DNA from: a virus
Reading direction: 5' to 3' (one strand)
Virus record (IMG/VR): IMGVR_UViG_3300042731_003860
Location: 1 to 23,406 of that record
Length of the DNA: 23,406 bases
A program made the position numbers and the translations under genes. Every line of letters starts with the position of its first letter. The first letter of the stretch is position 1. Below, piece after piece: positions 14,061-21,062 of this stretch. Under the pieces are notes generated by a model. It did not search any database and was not told the origin of the DNA. It worked only from the letters and a program-made list of their open reading frames with translations.

Positions 14061-15467
14061 TCACCTCACGAACCTGATGTTGTACTCGCCTCGCAGGTCG
14101 AGGTGCGCCACCAGGTAGCGCATCGCATCGCACCCGTCGTCCTCCTCCTTGACCGGAGCCTCCTTCGCCGCGTCCCACACGTACCCGGGGATCTCCTCGA
14201 CCGTGCTGGTCGGCTTGTGGGCGTCGACCAGTTCCTGATCCCGCCTCACTGTACTATCGCGCAGCACGAACAGCCTCGGACGGCCGTCCCCCTGTTTCCT
14301 GAGACGACGTTGGACGGCTTGGATCCCGTCCTTCACGGCCTTCTTCGCCGGGACGGTAGGTAGCCCTAACTCCTTCGTGAGCGTGGCCCTTCCCTCCGCG
14401 TCGTGGTCGCAGATGACCGCTTGCGGGACCGGCTCGATCCATTCCGAGCGCGGTGGCGGGCCTTGGCGACGGCTGTCCCTAACGGAGCCGGTGTTGCGCG
14501 TCACCCACTTGAGGGCGCTCGCTGCGTGCTGATCCACGGTGCAGCCGGTCCGGTAGATCTCGCGGTAGAGGTAGGCCCGCCCGTCCGGGTCGGTCGCCCA
14601 CCACTGGAGAACGAACGGGTGGGTGTACCCGAAGTCGACCACCCAGTAGCGCGGCCACGAGTGCGGGATGTCGAACCTGCTGATGTGGTGGATCGCCGGA
14701 TCCCACTCGTCGTAGATCTGGCCCTCGGCCGCGACCCACAACCCGAGGGCCAGCCGCTTGTGCCGGACACCGGTGAGCCGGTCGAGCTTGGCCAGGTAGG
14801 CCCGGCCGCGCTCGGTGCGCTCGCCGTCGTCGTCGTAGAGCATCGGGTTGTCCTGGTGACGGGACTCCAGCATCGCCGTGGTCCCGGCCTGCGCCCGTTG
14901 GTTCAACCAGTGGGTGGGCTGGGCCGGGTTGGTGTCGGCCATGAGTTGCTGGAAACTCACGCGGCCGTTGCGCAGCCTGGTGGTGATGGCCTCCCAGTCG
15001 TCCAGGGTGAGCTCGATGGCTTCCTGTGCGAACACCACGTCGTACTCGGAGGACATGATCCTGGTCGCCCTGTCCATCCCACCGAGCATCACCCTGCTGC
15101 CGATGCTCCCGCCCGGCCCGTTGAAATACCGGTACTGGGGCGGTTCCTCGGCGGAGCCTCCCCAGTACCGGACCAGGCCGCTCTCGATGGCCTCCTTGGC
15201 CACGTGCTGGCGCCAGGTCACCAGGGCCGTGCTCGTCAGGCTGGTCGCGGTCTTGCGGACGATCAGGCCACGGGCCCCGGGATTCTTGAGCATGATCATG
15301 TGCAGCTTCATCAGGCACGCCATGCTCTTGCCGGTCCCGGCCGGGCCCGACAGCAGGACTTCGTCCCCGCGATGGGTGAACAGTTCGTGGGCCGCGCCCC
15401 TGGGCACGTAGACGCGGCGCGTCGTCGGCACCGCGTCTACGCCCCCCCGGAGCACGGTCTCGGTCAT
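14061..15467 (-). CDS. Terminase large subunit (468 aa)
   Basis: This is the ATP-driven DNA packaging motor and nuclease. The Walker A motif GPAGTGKS is at residues 41-48, and the Walker B-like strand YDVVFAQEA with its catalytic Glu is at 142-150. The RNase H-like nuclease domain carries VVDFGYTHPF (Asp278), VICDHDAEGR (Asp354) and DDGCDAMRYL (Asp447), so the three acidic positions are present. Length is usual for compact actinophage terminases. ATG 15467 lies 7 bp after the 95-aa gene with only a weak ribosome site. At least one TTA leucine codon occurs (TKELG region). Confidence 0.95.
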   Translation of the reverse strand: MTETVLRGGVDAVPTTRRVYVPRGAAHELFTHRGDEVLLSGPAGTGKSMACLMKLHMIMLKNPGARGLIVRKTATSLTSTALVTWRQHVAKEAIESGLVRYWGGSAEEPPQYRYFNGPGGSIGSRVMLGGMDRATRIMSSEYDVVFAQEAIELTLDDWEAITTRLRNGRVSFQQLMADTNPAQPTHWLNQRAQAGTTAMLESRHQDNPMLYDDDGERTERGRAYLAKLDRLTGVRHKRLALGLWVAAEGQIYDEWDPAIHHISRFDIPHSWPRYWVVDFGYTHPFVLQWWATDPDGRAYLYREIYRTGCTVDQHAASALKWVTRNTGSVRDSRRQGPPPRSEWIEPVPQAVICDHDAEGRATLTKELGLPTVPAKKAVKDGIQAVQRRLRKQGDGRPRLFVLRDSTVRRDQELVDAHKPTSTVEEIPGYVWDAAKEAPVKEEDDGCDAMRYLVAHLDLRGEYNIRFVR

Positions 15468-15474
15468 GGCCCGG

Positions 15475-15762
15475 TCAGCCGTTGATCTCGTGGTCCAGCG
15501 CGTCGAGCATGGCGAGCGCGGCCCCGGTGTCGGCGTCCCAGACCGGCTCGAAGGTCAGCGGTTCGGCGTCCGGGTCGACCACGATCGCCACGCCCTTGTA
15601 GGGCCGGTAGTGGCCGCGCTCGAAGAAAGGGTTCTCGGGACTGTCGGCCGTGGCCCTGAGCCGGTCCCAGACGTCACGGCTGACGCGGATGCTCTTGAGC
15701 GAACTGCACATCATGTCCACCTTCACCTTCACCGGGACGACCAGAGTCGGAACGGAGGCCAT
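15475..15762 (-). CDS. Small protein between terminase subunits (95 aa), unknown
   Basis: ATG 15762 overlaps the preceding stop as TGATG and has AGGGGG six bases upstream; a GTG one codon earlier is possible. The protein has a basic helical segment (LKSIRVSRDVWDRLRATAD), then HYRPYKGVAIVVDPDAEPLTFEP and a C-terminal helix LAMLDALDHEI. The second half resembles the adjacent 90-aa protein (GVxIxxD...P...EP followed by a helix), so the two may be paralogues. The segment IRVSRDVWDRL looks like the start of a ribbon-helix-helix or a similar DNA-binding unit, but this is weak. No function can be assigned. Confidence 0.68.
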   Translation of the reverse strand: MASVPTLVVPVKVKVDMMCSSLKSIRVSRDVWDRLRATADSPENPFFERGHYRPYKGVAIVVDPDAEPLTFEPVWDADTGAALAMLDALDHEING

Positions 15763-16034
15763 CACTCGCCCCCTGCGTCGAACGTGAGCATCGATGTCGT
15801 CCCCTCGATCAGGTCGGCCGCACGGCGCAACTCCGACGGCTCCAGGCCCTCGGCGTAGGTGGGCTCGATGTGACCGTAGGGAAGGGCGTCGTCGATCTCG
15901 ATGCGGACCCCGTAGAGCGTGGGCACGCCGGGGACGGCGCGCTCCGCCGTGGCCGGCATCAAGGCGGCCATCAGCTTCAGCCGGTCCAGCGTGGCGTTGC
16001 TCATCGCCACCTCGGTCAGCAGCGCGGCGCCCAT
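15762..16034 (-). CDS. Small protein after terminase small subunit (90 aa), unknown
   Basis: ATG 16034 overlaps the small terminase stop as TGATG. An internal ATG at 16004 has GAGG five bases upstream and would give 80 aa, so the start is uncertain. The sequence has an N-terminal helix NATLDRLKLMAALMP, then PTLYGVRIEIDDALPYGHIE and a helix ELRRAADLIEG. It resembles the 95-aa product in its second half. It might modulate packaging with the terminase, which is inferred only from position. Confidence 0.66.
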   Translation of the reverse strand: MGAALLTEVAMSNATLDRLKLMAALMPATAERAVPGVPTLYGVRIEIDDALPYGHIEPTYAEGLEPSELRRAADLIEGTTSMLTFDAGGE

Positions 16035-16555
16035 CAGGTCAGATCCTCGGGGTCGACCCCGACGACGCGGTACTCCAACGTCCCGCCGACGGAGACCTCG
16101 GTCGGCCGGTCGAGGCCCAGCAACTTACGCCTGGACTCCGACAGCTTCTGGAGAGCGGCGACGGCAGCCAGGCGCGGGCCGTCGTCGGCGACCCCGGTGG
16201 GCACCCCCTTGTAGGTCACTTCGTGGTCCTTCTCCAGGACGGCCAGGGCGGCCTGCTCCAGCCGGTCCAGCTTCATCAACTCCATCTTCCGGACCTCTTC
16301 GGCAGGTTCGGCGACGAGTGCGGCCAGGGCCCGCCGGACGCCGACGTACGCCGACGACGTGCTGATGCCCAGCTCGGCGGCGATCTCGCGGTAACTCATC
16401 GACCTCGACCTCAGTCGGGCGCACTCGGCGTCCCTGGCGGCGACTTCGGGGTCGCGGTCGAACTTGCCGTTACCGTCCCTGACGTAGGGGTTCTCGGTGT
16501 CGTCGGCCTTGCCGTTCGGGCCCTCGGCGGGGTCGGTGATCTCGTCATCGGCCAT
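16034..16555 (-). CDS. Terminase small subunit (173 aa)
   Basis: ATG 16555 has GGAGGGACC upstream (GGAGGG with seven-base spacing), which selects it over the longer frame reaching 17080 through the lipoprotein gene. An acidic, disordered start (MADDEITDPAEGPNG) leads to a helix-turn-helix in SMSYREIAAELGISTSSAYV (about residues 52-71), a helical oligomerisation part (LMKLDRLEQAALAVLEKDH) and a C-terminal ESRRKLLGLDRPTEV typical of small terminases. It recognises the packaging site and loads the large subunit. Position two genes before the large terminase agrees. Confidence 0.86.
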   Translation of the reverse strand: MADDEITDPAEGPNGKADDTENPYVRDGNGKFDRDPEVAARDAECARLRSRSMSYREIAAELGISTSSAYVGVRRALAALVAEPAEEVRKMELMKLDRLEQAALAVLEKDHEVTYKGVPTGVADDGPRLAAVAALQKLSESRRKLLGLDRPTEVSVGGTLEYRVVGVDPEDLT

Positions 16556-16605
16556 GGCTGGTCCCTCCGTCTCGTTCGTCCTCGGTACTGTCGATGATCC
16601 CGGAG

Positions 16606-17169
16606 TCACATTCCGGAGGCCTCTTCGGCGAGCGCGTCCAGATCGGTCAGCGCGACGTTGATCAGTAGGCGGGTTCTGAGCACCGCCGCGACGCACCCCG
16701 AGGTAACTTCCCGGCCGGGAGCACAGGATCTGCCGGGGTCCAGATCGGTGTCGACGATCCGGTTGAGGTCGGTCAGCGCACCGTGGACGATCGAGATGTC
16801 GATGCCACCGGGATCCGGCTGACCGACGAGCGCGGTCCCCGCGTCGAGAGCGGCGGCCACCGCCACGGCGGAGCAGTCGATCATCGCCGCCTCGGACGCT
16901 TCGTCGGGGACGGTCGGGCAGAAGCCGAGGGCGCTCCGTGAGGCGGTCAGGATCTTCGAGGTGGACCGGGTCCAGGCGACGAGCCGGGCGACCGAGGTCA
17001 CCCCGGGGCTTCCGACCACGCTCGGTGACGACGGGGGCGGTGCCGGGCTCGGGTCGCCGGTGCTCCGCCCCGTCCCGCATCCGGTCAGGACCACCAGGGC
17101 GAGGGCCAGGCAGACCACGGTGACGGCGACCGGCGCGGCCTTGATCGGGTCGAACTTACGTAGCTTCAT
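16606..17169 (-). CDS. Secreted lipoprotein with four conserved-looking Cys (187 aa)
   Basis: Residues 1-10 are basic (MKLRKFDPIK), 12-28 are hydrophobic, and a lipobox LTGC places the lipidated Cys at 31. A Pro/Ser/Gly linker follows, then a mainly helical domain with Cys84, Cys99, Cys149 and Cys159 that could form two disulfides outside the cell. It has no enzymatic motif that I recognise. It lies between the candidate origin and the small terminase, 50 bp from the latter. Phage lipoproteins of this design are known in some systems to block superinfecting phages (such as Ltp of phage TP-J34); that role here is inference. Only a weak ribosome site precedes ATG 17169. Confidence 0.78.
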   Translation of the reverse strand: MKLRKFDPIKAAPVAVTVVCLALALVVLTGCGTGRSTGDPSPAPPPSSPSVVGSPGVTSVARLVAWTRSTSKILTASRSALGFCPTVPDEASEAAMIDCSAVAVAAALDAGTALVGQPDPGGIDISIVHGALTDLNRIVDTDLDPGRSCAPGREVTSGCVAAVLRTRLLINVALTDLDALAEEASGM

Positions 17170-17187
17170 GGGGTGTCCGTTTCGTCT

Positions 17188-17313
17188 GGGTTGTGCGGGT
17201 TGTGGGGCTCTCCGAGGGGCCGTGTCAGGGTTGTCAGGGCAATCCGTGAAGTTGGTCGACTCGTTTTCCTATAGGCTCGCGGAGGTTTACGGATTGCTCT
17301 GACAACCCTGACA
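17188..17313. repeat. Iteron cluster with 25-bp inverted repeat, candidate replication origin
   Basis: Arms 17223-17247 and 17289-17313 are inverted copies with a single mismatch, separated by 41 bp that include TTTTCCTATAGG. Each arm holds two tandem 9-mers (TGTCAGGGT then TGTCAGGGC, or TGTCAGAGC in the right arm). The heptamer GGGTTGT appears on the + strand at 17188, 17197 and 17228 and inverted at 17302-17308. The cluster starts 10 bp after the primase-helicase stop. The arms are seen directly; the origin role is inferred from iterons next to a replication initiator. A transcription terminator or packaging site is an alternative. Confidence 0.6.
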
Positions 17314-17322
17314 TGATCTTGG

Positions 17323-19623
17323 TTAGTACCCCCTCCCGCCGACCATCCGGCTCCGGTTCGCGGCCGTGAAGCGCACCCCAGAGAGCACCAGCGGGCGGCT
17401 CGGCAACTCGGGCCATGCCTCCCCGTCCGACGGCGGCCGGACCAGGTCGTCGTCCTCGCGTTGCCTACGCTCCGTGACCCCCGAGTAGGTCGGGTGGGTG
17501 CTCATCCGCTGGACGATCAACTTGGCCGACCACGGGGCCATCCCGTTGCACCTGAGCCACCGGCCGAAGTGCGCCACGAAGTCCGTCTTCGACACCACCG
17601 AGTCGAGGTCGAACTCAAGGTTCTCGTCGGCGTACCCGAGCATCAGGTCGTTCGCCATCCGCCACTGCCTGGTGGCCTCGCGCACGGTCGGGCACCGCCC
17701 GTCGTCGTCGTCCCGCTTGCCGATCCGCAGCGGCGATGCGTCCTCCAGGGCCGCCATCGCCCCCTCCACCAGCCAGGTCACGATGGCGTCGTGCTGGCCG
17801 TCCTCGCCCTTGGCGAGTCGCCGCTTCAGCCCCGGATCCCCGGGCAGCTCCAGCGGGCCGCTCGGGTTCGAGGCGAAGGTGAACGGGAACGGGACCATCG
17901 TCAGCCGCCGCCAGGTGCCCCAGTCGGTCTCGGTGACGTTGGGCGCGTAGTTCGTGTTGATGAACAGGTCATGGCTGGCCCGGAAGGTGATCGGCTTCTC
18001 GTAGAGCTGGCGCGCCCGGATGGTCGACGTCCCGGCCACGTCCTTGATCCGCTTCGTGTTCAGGTAGAAGTCCTGGGGCAACTCCTCGATCAGGGCGAAC
18101 CGTACGCCCCGCAGAGCGACCAGTTCCGGGCTGGCCGACCGGTCGTCCGCCTTCGACCCGCCGACCAGCTCGGAGGGGCTTCTGTGGCCGTAGGAGCCGA
18201 CCGCGACGAACACCCCGTCGTTGCCGATCGCCGTCTTGCCGTTCTCGCCCTCGCCGTGCAGCAGCACCGCGTCGTCGGCGATCTGCTCGCCCACCGTCGC
18301 CGCGCCGAATCGGATCTTCGCCCACGCCCTGGTGTCGTCGTCGGGCAGGGCCTCCAGCGCCTTGGTCCAGTCGGGGTGGGTGAACCCGGGCCGGTACGCC
18401 CCGGCCGTGATCTTCGTGAGCAGCAGGTCCTGGTCGTGCGGCAGCAACTCCCCGGTCCTCAGGTCGGCCACGCCGGACTGGGTGTTCAGCAGGTAGGGGT
18501 CGGCGTCGAAGACGTCCCACGGCTCGTCCCCGTCGACCGTGGACACGAGCCTGAGGGCCGCCACCGTGGCGTTGATCTTGGCGATCGACAACCGGGAGGC
18601 GAAGAACTCGGCCCGCTTCTTCAGGTTCCGCTTCGAGTGGTCGGCCGACCACCCGGCCAGGGCGTGGTCGAACCTGGCCTTGTAGAAGTCCTCCACGGAT
18701 CCGGCCACCTGGGTCTCCGAGCGCGGCGCCCAGCGCTTGCCGTCCCAGAGCAACCAGCCGATCCCGTCGCAGTATTTCAGGCCCAGGTTGATGCTGGACC
18801 AGATGAACCGGGCCTGACCGGCGTCGGTCCCCCAGTCGTTCGGTGCGTGGTCGTCGTCGTCCTCGCCGAACAGTCGGGAGAGCACGTTCTCGTCGTCCGG
18901 GTCTACCGCCTTCGGCAGCGCGCCGACGGGCGGTTCCTCGGGCTCGGCGAACGTCAGCAGTTCCAGCACGGTCCCCGCCGGGTTCTGCGACCGGGCGAGC
19001 ACGTCGTCCAGACCGTCGGTGGGCCCGACCATCAGCTCGGGCGGTAGGTCGATCGTGGACACGTCGGCGGCTCCTGCCTCGTAGGCCAACCGCACGGTGG
19101 TGGCGTGGCCGGTCTTCACGTCGGTGTTGGTGTGCCGGTCCCCGTCGAACGAGACGACGACCTTGCGACCGGACAGCGGGGACAGGTCCGTCAGGCCGTT
19201 GACGAGCGCCTGGCACCCGAACACGGCCCAGACGGCCCACTCGTCCGGTGCCCAGGTAGCCGCTGCTCTGGCCTGCTTGGTGCCTTCCTGGAGCAGCACC
19301 GGGCCGCCGGGCCGGCCCTCGCGGACGACGGCGATCGGGGTGTACCCGCCCTTCTCCTTGCTGCCGAACACGTACTTCACGGGCTTGCCGTCCCTCCCGA
19401 CGGCCGGGTTGTCCGGTCTGGCCTGCCAGTAGGTGCGCCCGTCGAGCCCGGGGGCGGCCAGCATCAGCGCCGGGAGTCGCATTTTCGAGTTCTTGGCGAG
19501 GTAGTCGGGCAGGTCCTCGCCGCGCTCGGCCGTGTAGTCGCCGAGGGCGTCGATCACCCCGTCGGAGATGGCCGCCGCGTGCAAGAGGGCCCGGTGCTCG
19601 GCCGACAGCTTCAGCGAGCCCAT
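17323..19623 (-). CDS. Primase-helicase, Toprim plus D5-like SF3 helicase (766 aa)
   Basis: ATG 19623 overlaps the 71-aa gene stop as TGATG; an open frame upstream to 19695 is a shadow. Residues about 1-210 resemble the Toprim (DUF3854-like) primase region of phage and plasmid replicases, with LLQEGTKQA (Glu113) and VVVSFDGD (Asp160, Asp162). After an acidic linker (about 240-262) comes a D5-N-like region and the SF3 helicase core: Walker A GEGENGKT (457-464), Walker B FALIEELP (509-516), sensor-like DLFINTNYAPNV (552-563) and a WRRL arginine motif (571-574). It is the only replication gene in the window and may melt the origin, unwind DNA and prime synthesis, using the host polymerase. Confidence 0.9.
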   Translation of the reverse strand: MGSLKLSAEHRALLHAAAISDGVIDALGDYTAERGEDLPDYLAKNSKMRLPALMLAAPGLDGRTYWQARPDNPAVGRDGKPVKYVFGSKEKGGYTPIAVVREGRPGGPVLLQEGTKQARAAATWAPDEWAVWAVFGCQALVNGLTDLSPLSGRKVVVSFDGDRHTNTDVKTGHATTVRLAYEAGAADVSTIDLPPELMVGPTDGLDDVLARSQNPAGTVLELLTFAEPEEPPVGALPKAVDPDDENVLSRLFGEDDDDHAPNDWGTDAGQARFIWSSINLGLKYCDGIGWLLWDGKRWAPRSETQVAGSVEDFYKARFDHALAGWSADHSKRNLKKRAEFFASRLSIAKINATVAALRLVSTVDGDEPWDVFDADPYLLNTQSGVADLRTGELLPHDQDLLLTKITAGAYRPGFTHPDWTKALEALPDDDTRAWAKIRFGAATVGEQIADDAVLLHGEGENGKTAIGNDGVFVAVGSYGHRSPSELVGGSKADDRSASPELVALRGVRFALIEELPQDFYLNTKRIKDVAGTSTIRARQLYEKPITFRASHDLFINTNYAPNVTETDWGTWRRLTMVPFPFTFASNPSGPLELPGDPGLKRRLAKGEDGQHDAIVTWLVEGAMAALEDASPLRIGKRDDDDGRCPTVREATRQWRMANDLMLGYADENLEFDLDSVVSKTDFVAHFGRWLRCNGMAPWSAKLIVQRMSTHPTYSGVTERRQREDDDLVRPPSDGEAWPELPSRPLVLSGVRFTAANRSRMVGGRGY

Positions 19624-19838
19624 CAGGCGACCCTGACCTTCAGGGTCGAGCCGTCGCACGTGCAGTCGCACACGCTGCCGAGGAGCACTCTCCACTCGTG
19701 CTCGGTGTGCCTCTCGTGCTCGTCGCCGAGGACGCGGGAGTCGATGTCGGCCAGGATCTCGCGGGCCTGCTCCCCCACGGCGATCTGGTGCCGGAGAAGC
19801 TCTCGGAAGGTGATGGGAGGGTCTGTTATCGTGCTCAT
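19623..19838 (-). CDS. Small Cys/His-rich early protein (71 aa), unknown
   Basis: ATG 19838 lies two bases after a small hairpin with AAGGAG displayed across the loop edge. The protein is helical at the start (FRELLRHQIAVGEQAREILA). It then has three His in HERHTEHEW (41-49), three Cys in VCDCTCDG (57, 59, 61) and a basic strand at the end. The Cys and His could bind a metal. It is coupled by TGATG to the primase-helicase, suggesting a partner or regulator in replication. I know of no family. Confidence 0.68.
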   Translation of the reverse strand: MSTITDPPITFRELLRHQIAVGEQAREILADIDSRVLGDEHERHTEHEWRVLLGSVCDCTCDGSTLKVRVA

Positions 19839-19840
19839 CG

Positions 19841-19857
19841 GGACTCCTTGTCAGTCC
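19841..19857 (-). promoter_or_regulatory. Ribosome-site hairpin before the 71-aa gene
   Basis: On the - strand GGACT and AGTCC pair around the loop GACAAGG, so the AAGGAG ribosome site straddles the loop and 3' arm, and the ATG follows two bases later. The sequence closely matches the leader of the 116-aa gene (20243-20261). Confidence 0.55.
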
Positions 19858-19860
19858 TCA

Positions 19861-19893
19861 TGACCCGGTTCAGGTGCCTGCCTGGCCGGGTCA
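19861..19893 (-). terminator. Hairpin between the 116-aa and 71-aa genes
   Basis: TGACCCGG (19861-19868) and CCGGGTCA (19886-19893) are perfectly complementary, with an inner CAGG/CCTG stem (19871-19874 with 19881-19884). It overlaps the stop of the 116-aa gene. There is no U-run. It may attenuate or process the early transcript. Confidence 0.5.
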
Positions 19894-20241
19894 CTTCGTG
19901 GTCGGGGCGGTGCGGATGCGTTCGGTCTGCTCGGGCGTCAGCTCCGCCTCGCTCATCAGCGCGCGGAAGACGACGTCGGCCCGGTTGACGCGCACCGCGT
20001 GGATCTTCTCGCGCATCGGGTGGCCCTGCGGGTTGACGCACTTCTCGCCGGGCTGCACGCGGCAGTGCTGGCGAGGGCAGTCGACGGAGCGCATCGCCTC
20101 CGTGTAGGCGGCCACCTGCCCCGGGCTGCGACCGCCATGGTCCTCGCGTGGCGCCGCCCGGTAGGCCGCGACGGCGTCCAGCATCTGAGGGGTCACCTTG
20201 ACCGGGATGTTCCGGCGGACGCCAGCCATTACGATGTCCAT
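19891..20241 (-). CDS. Zinc-binding early protein (116 aa)
   Basis: ATG 20241 has AAAGGGAG five bases upstream, held in a small hairpin. Residues 9-28 (RRNIPVKVTPQMLDAVAAYR) look like the start of a DNA-binding or dimerisation unit. Residues 53-86 (VDCPRQHCRVQPGEKCVNPQ and the following HPMREKIHAVRV) match the short Cys/His zinc-finger pattern C..C..PG..C....G...HA.R that is common in actinobacterial phages, with Cys55, Cys60, Cys68 and His81 as likely ligands. It is the first gene after the control region, so an early regulator or replication accessory is likely; the DNA-binding role is inferred. Confidence 0.75.
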   Translation of the reverse strand: MDIVMAGVRRNIPVKVTPQMLDAVAAYRAAPREDHGGRSPGQVAAYTEAMRSVDCPRQHCRVQPGEKCVNPQGHPMREKIHAVRVNRADVVFRALMSEAELTPEQTERIRTAPTTK

Positions 20242-20242
20242 C

Positions 20243-20261
20243 GAGACTCCCTTTCAGTCTC
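20243..20261 (-). promoter_or_regulatory. Ribosome-site hairpin before the 116-aa gene
   Basis: On the - strand GAGACT and AGTCTC pair perfectly around the loop GAAAGGG, so the strong AAAGGGAG site sits in the loop and its edge. The ATG follows one base later. Its similarity to the leader at 19841-19857 suggests a shared control of translation. Confidence 0.55.
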
Positions 20262-20264
20262 CGC

Positions 20265-20295
20265 GCCCCCGACCGATCCGTCTCGGTGCGGGGGC
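20265..20295. terminator. Bulged 12-bp stem in the early leader
   Basis: On the + strand GCCCCCG-ACCGA, a six-base loop TCCGTC, then TCGGT-G-CGGGGGC form a 12-bp stem with one bulged G. It lies between the promoter candidate and the first early gene. On the + strand it is followed by TTTCT. It could be an attenuator for the early operon or a terminator of late readthrough. Confidence 0.55.
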
Positions 20296-20308
20296 TTTCT
20301 ACGCGCCC

Positions 20309-20339
20309 AACCTTGCACCTGATATATGGCGCGTGTCAA
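20309..20339 (-). promoter_or_regulatory. Early promoter candidate with internal palindrome
   Basis: TTGACA (20334-20339) is a perfect -35. After 19 bases AAGGTT (20309-20314) is a five of six match to the actinobacterial TAGGTT-like -10; an 18-base spacing to CAAGGT is the alternative. Between them GCGCC-ATATATCA-GGTGC forms an imperfect palindrome, a possible operator. This is the only clear -35 box seen in a non-coding gap on this strand. Confidence 0.5.
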
Positions 20340-20360
20340 CCTGCCGGTCGTCGTCCGGGG

Positions 20361-20576
20361 TCATCGGGACAGCACGGCGACGACGGTGCCCACGCCGGAC
20401 GTGACGAGAGCCGCCGCGCCCATCCCGAGGGCCGCCCACGCCACCCCGGTACTCATGCCTCGATCGTCGAGCGAGGTCCTGATCTCGGAGATGTCCGAGC
20501 GCATGCCCCTCACGATCTCGTCGACGTCCCGGAGAAGACGCCCCATCTCGGCCATCGTCAGGTCCTCATCGGTCAT
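20361..20576 (-). CDS. Holin-like membrane protein (71 aa)
   Basis: ATG 20576 lies 12 bp after the small tip gene stop, with a weak ribosome site. Residues 1-45 form a charged coiled-coil-like helix (LTMAEMGRLLRDVDEIVRGM, SDISEIRTSLDDRG), and residues 46-69 are one membrane helix (AWAALGMGAAALVTSGVGTV). This layout resembles the XhlA-like or small actinophage membrane proteins found after tail genes. It probably acts in lysis, but no endolysin is next to it. It is the last gene before the control region. Confidence 0.7.
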   Translation of the reverse strand: MTDEDLTMAEMGRLLRDVDEIVRGMRSDISEIRTSLDDRGMSTGVAWAALGMGAAALVTSGVGTVVAVLSR

Positions 20577-20588
20577 CGTGCGCCATCC

Positions 20589-21062
20589 CTAGAAAAGGTA
20601 CCGCAGCGGCACGAGTCGCAGCGTCGCGTAGTTGACCTGGTGCGTGCCGGACGCCGCCTCGCGGTACGCCTGGAGCGTGAAGGTCGACGTCCCCGGGGGC
20701 AACTCGTAGCTCACCGTGGCGGACTTCGTGCCGTACCCGTCGTCGGTGTCCGTGCGGATCACCTCGCCCCAGCCGATGGGGCCTCCGCCGCCGATACCGG
20801 CCGCGATGGTCACCGCGCCGGAGACGCGCGGGCACAGCCTCTGCGCACTGGACGTGGCGGACGTGGTCCACGCCCCGTAGGTAACCATGCACAGCATGTT
20901 CGCCGTCGGGTGCGGGTTGGTGACGGCAGCGATGCACGAAGTGGTCGGCAGGTCGGTGAACGACGTGGCGGTGATGACGTTCGTCCCGTTGCCGTACGCG
21001 GTCTCGGGGTCGGGAAGATCGAAGTCGGCAGCGACGACCTTGGCTCCGGCAAGGATGGTCAT
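20589..21062 (-). CDS. Small tail-tip or receptor-binding protein (157 aa)
   Basis: ATG 21062 has AGGAG six bases upstream. The start, MTILAGAKVVAADFDLPDPE, is common to small tail proteins of actinophages encoded after the large tip protein. The rest is beta-rich, with four Cys (SCIAAV, MLCMV and RLCPRV segments among them) and Gly-rich loops (AAGIGGGGPIGWGEV). No hydrolase motif is visible. It probably forms part of the tail tip or a short fibre that contacts the host; this is inferred from location and composition. Confidence 0.68.
   Translation of the reverse strand: MTILAGAKVVAADFDLPDPETAYGNGTNVITATSFTDLPTTSCIAAVTNPHPTANMLCMVTYGAWTTSATSSAQRLCPRVSGAVTIAAGIGGGGPIGWGEVIRTDTDDGYGTKSATVSYELPPGTSTFTLQAYREAASGTHQVNYATLRLVPLRYLF

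Noticed and set aside
16034-17080. Long form of the small terminase reaching 17080
   Set aside because: The extra part overlaps the lipoprotein gene in another frame and is Arg-rich shadow; ATG 16555 has a strong ribosome site.
17200-17322. Promoter at the CCTATAGG palindrome inside the inverted repeat
   Set aside because: A TATAGG -10-like box exists on both strands, but no -35 match lies at 16-19 bases on either, so it is not listed.
17234-17416. Short - strand open frame across the inverted repeat
   Set aside because: The sequence is constrained as an inverted repeat and the frame overlaps the primase C-terminus; no ribosome site.
17461-19047. + strand open frame of 528 codons opposite the primase-helicase
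   Set aside because: It is antisense to a gene with intact Toprim and Walker motifs and has shadow-like composition.
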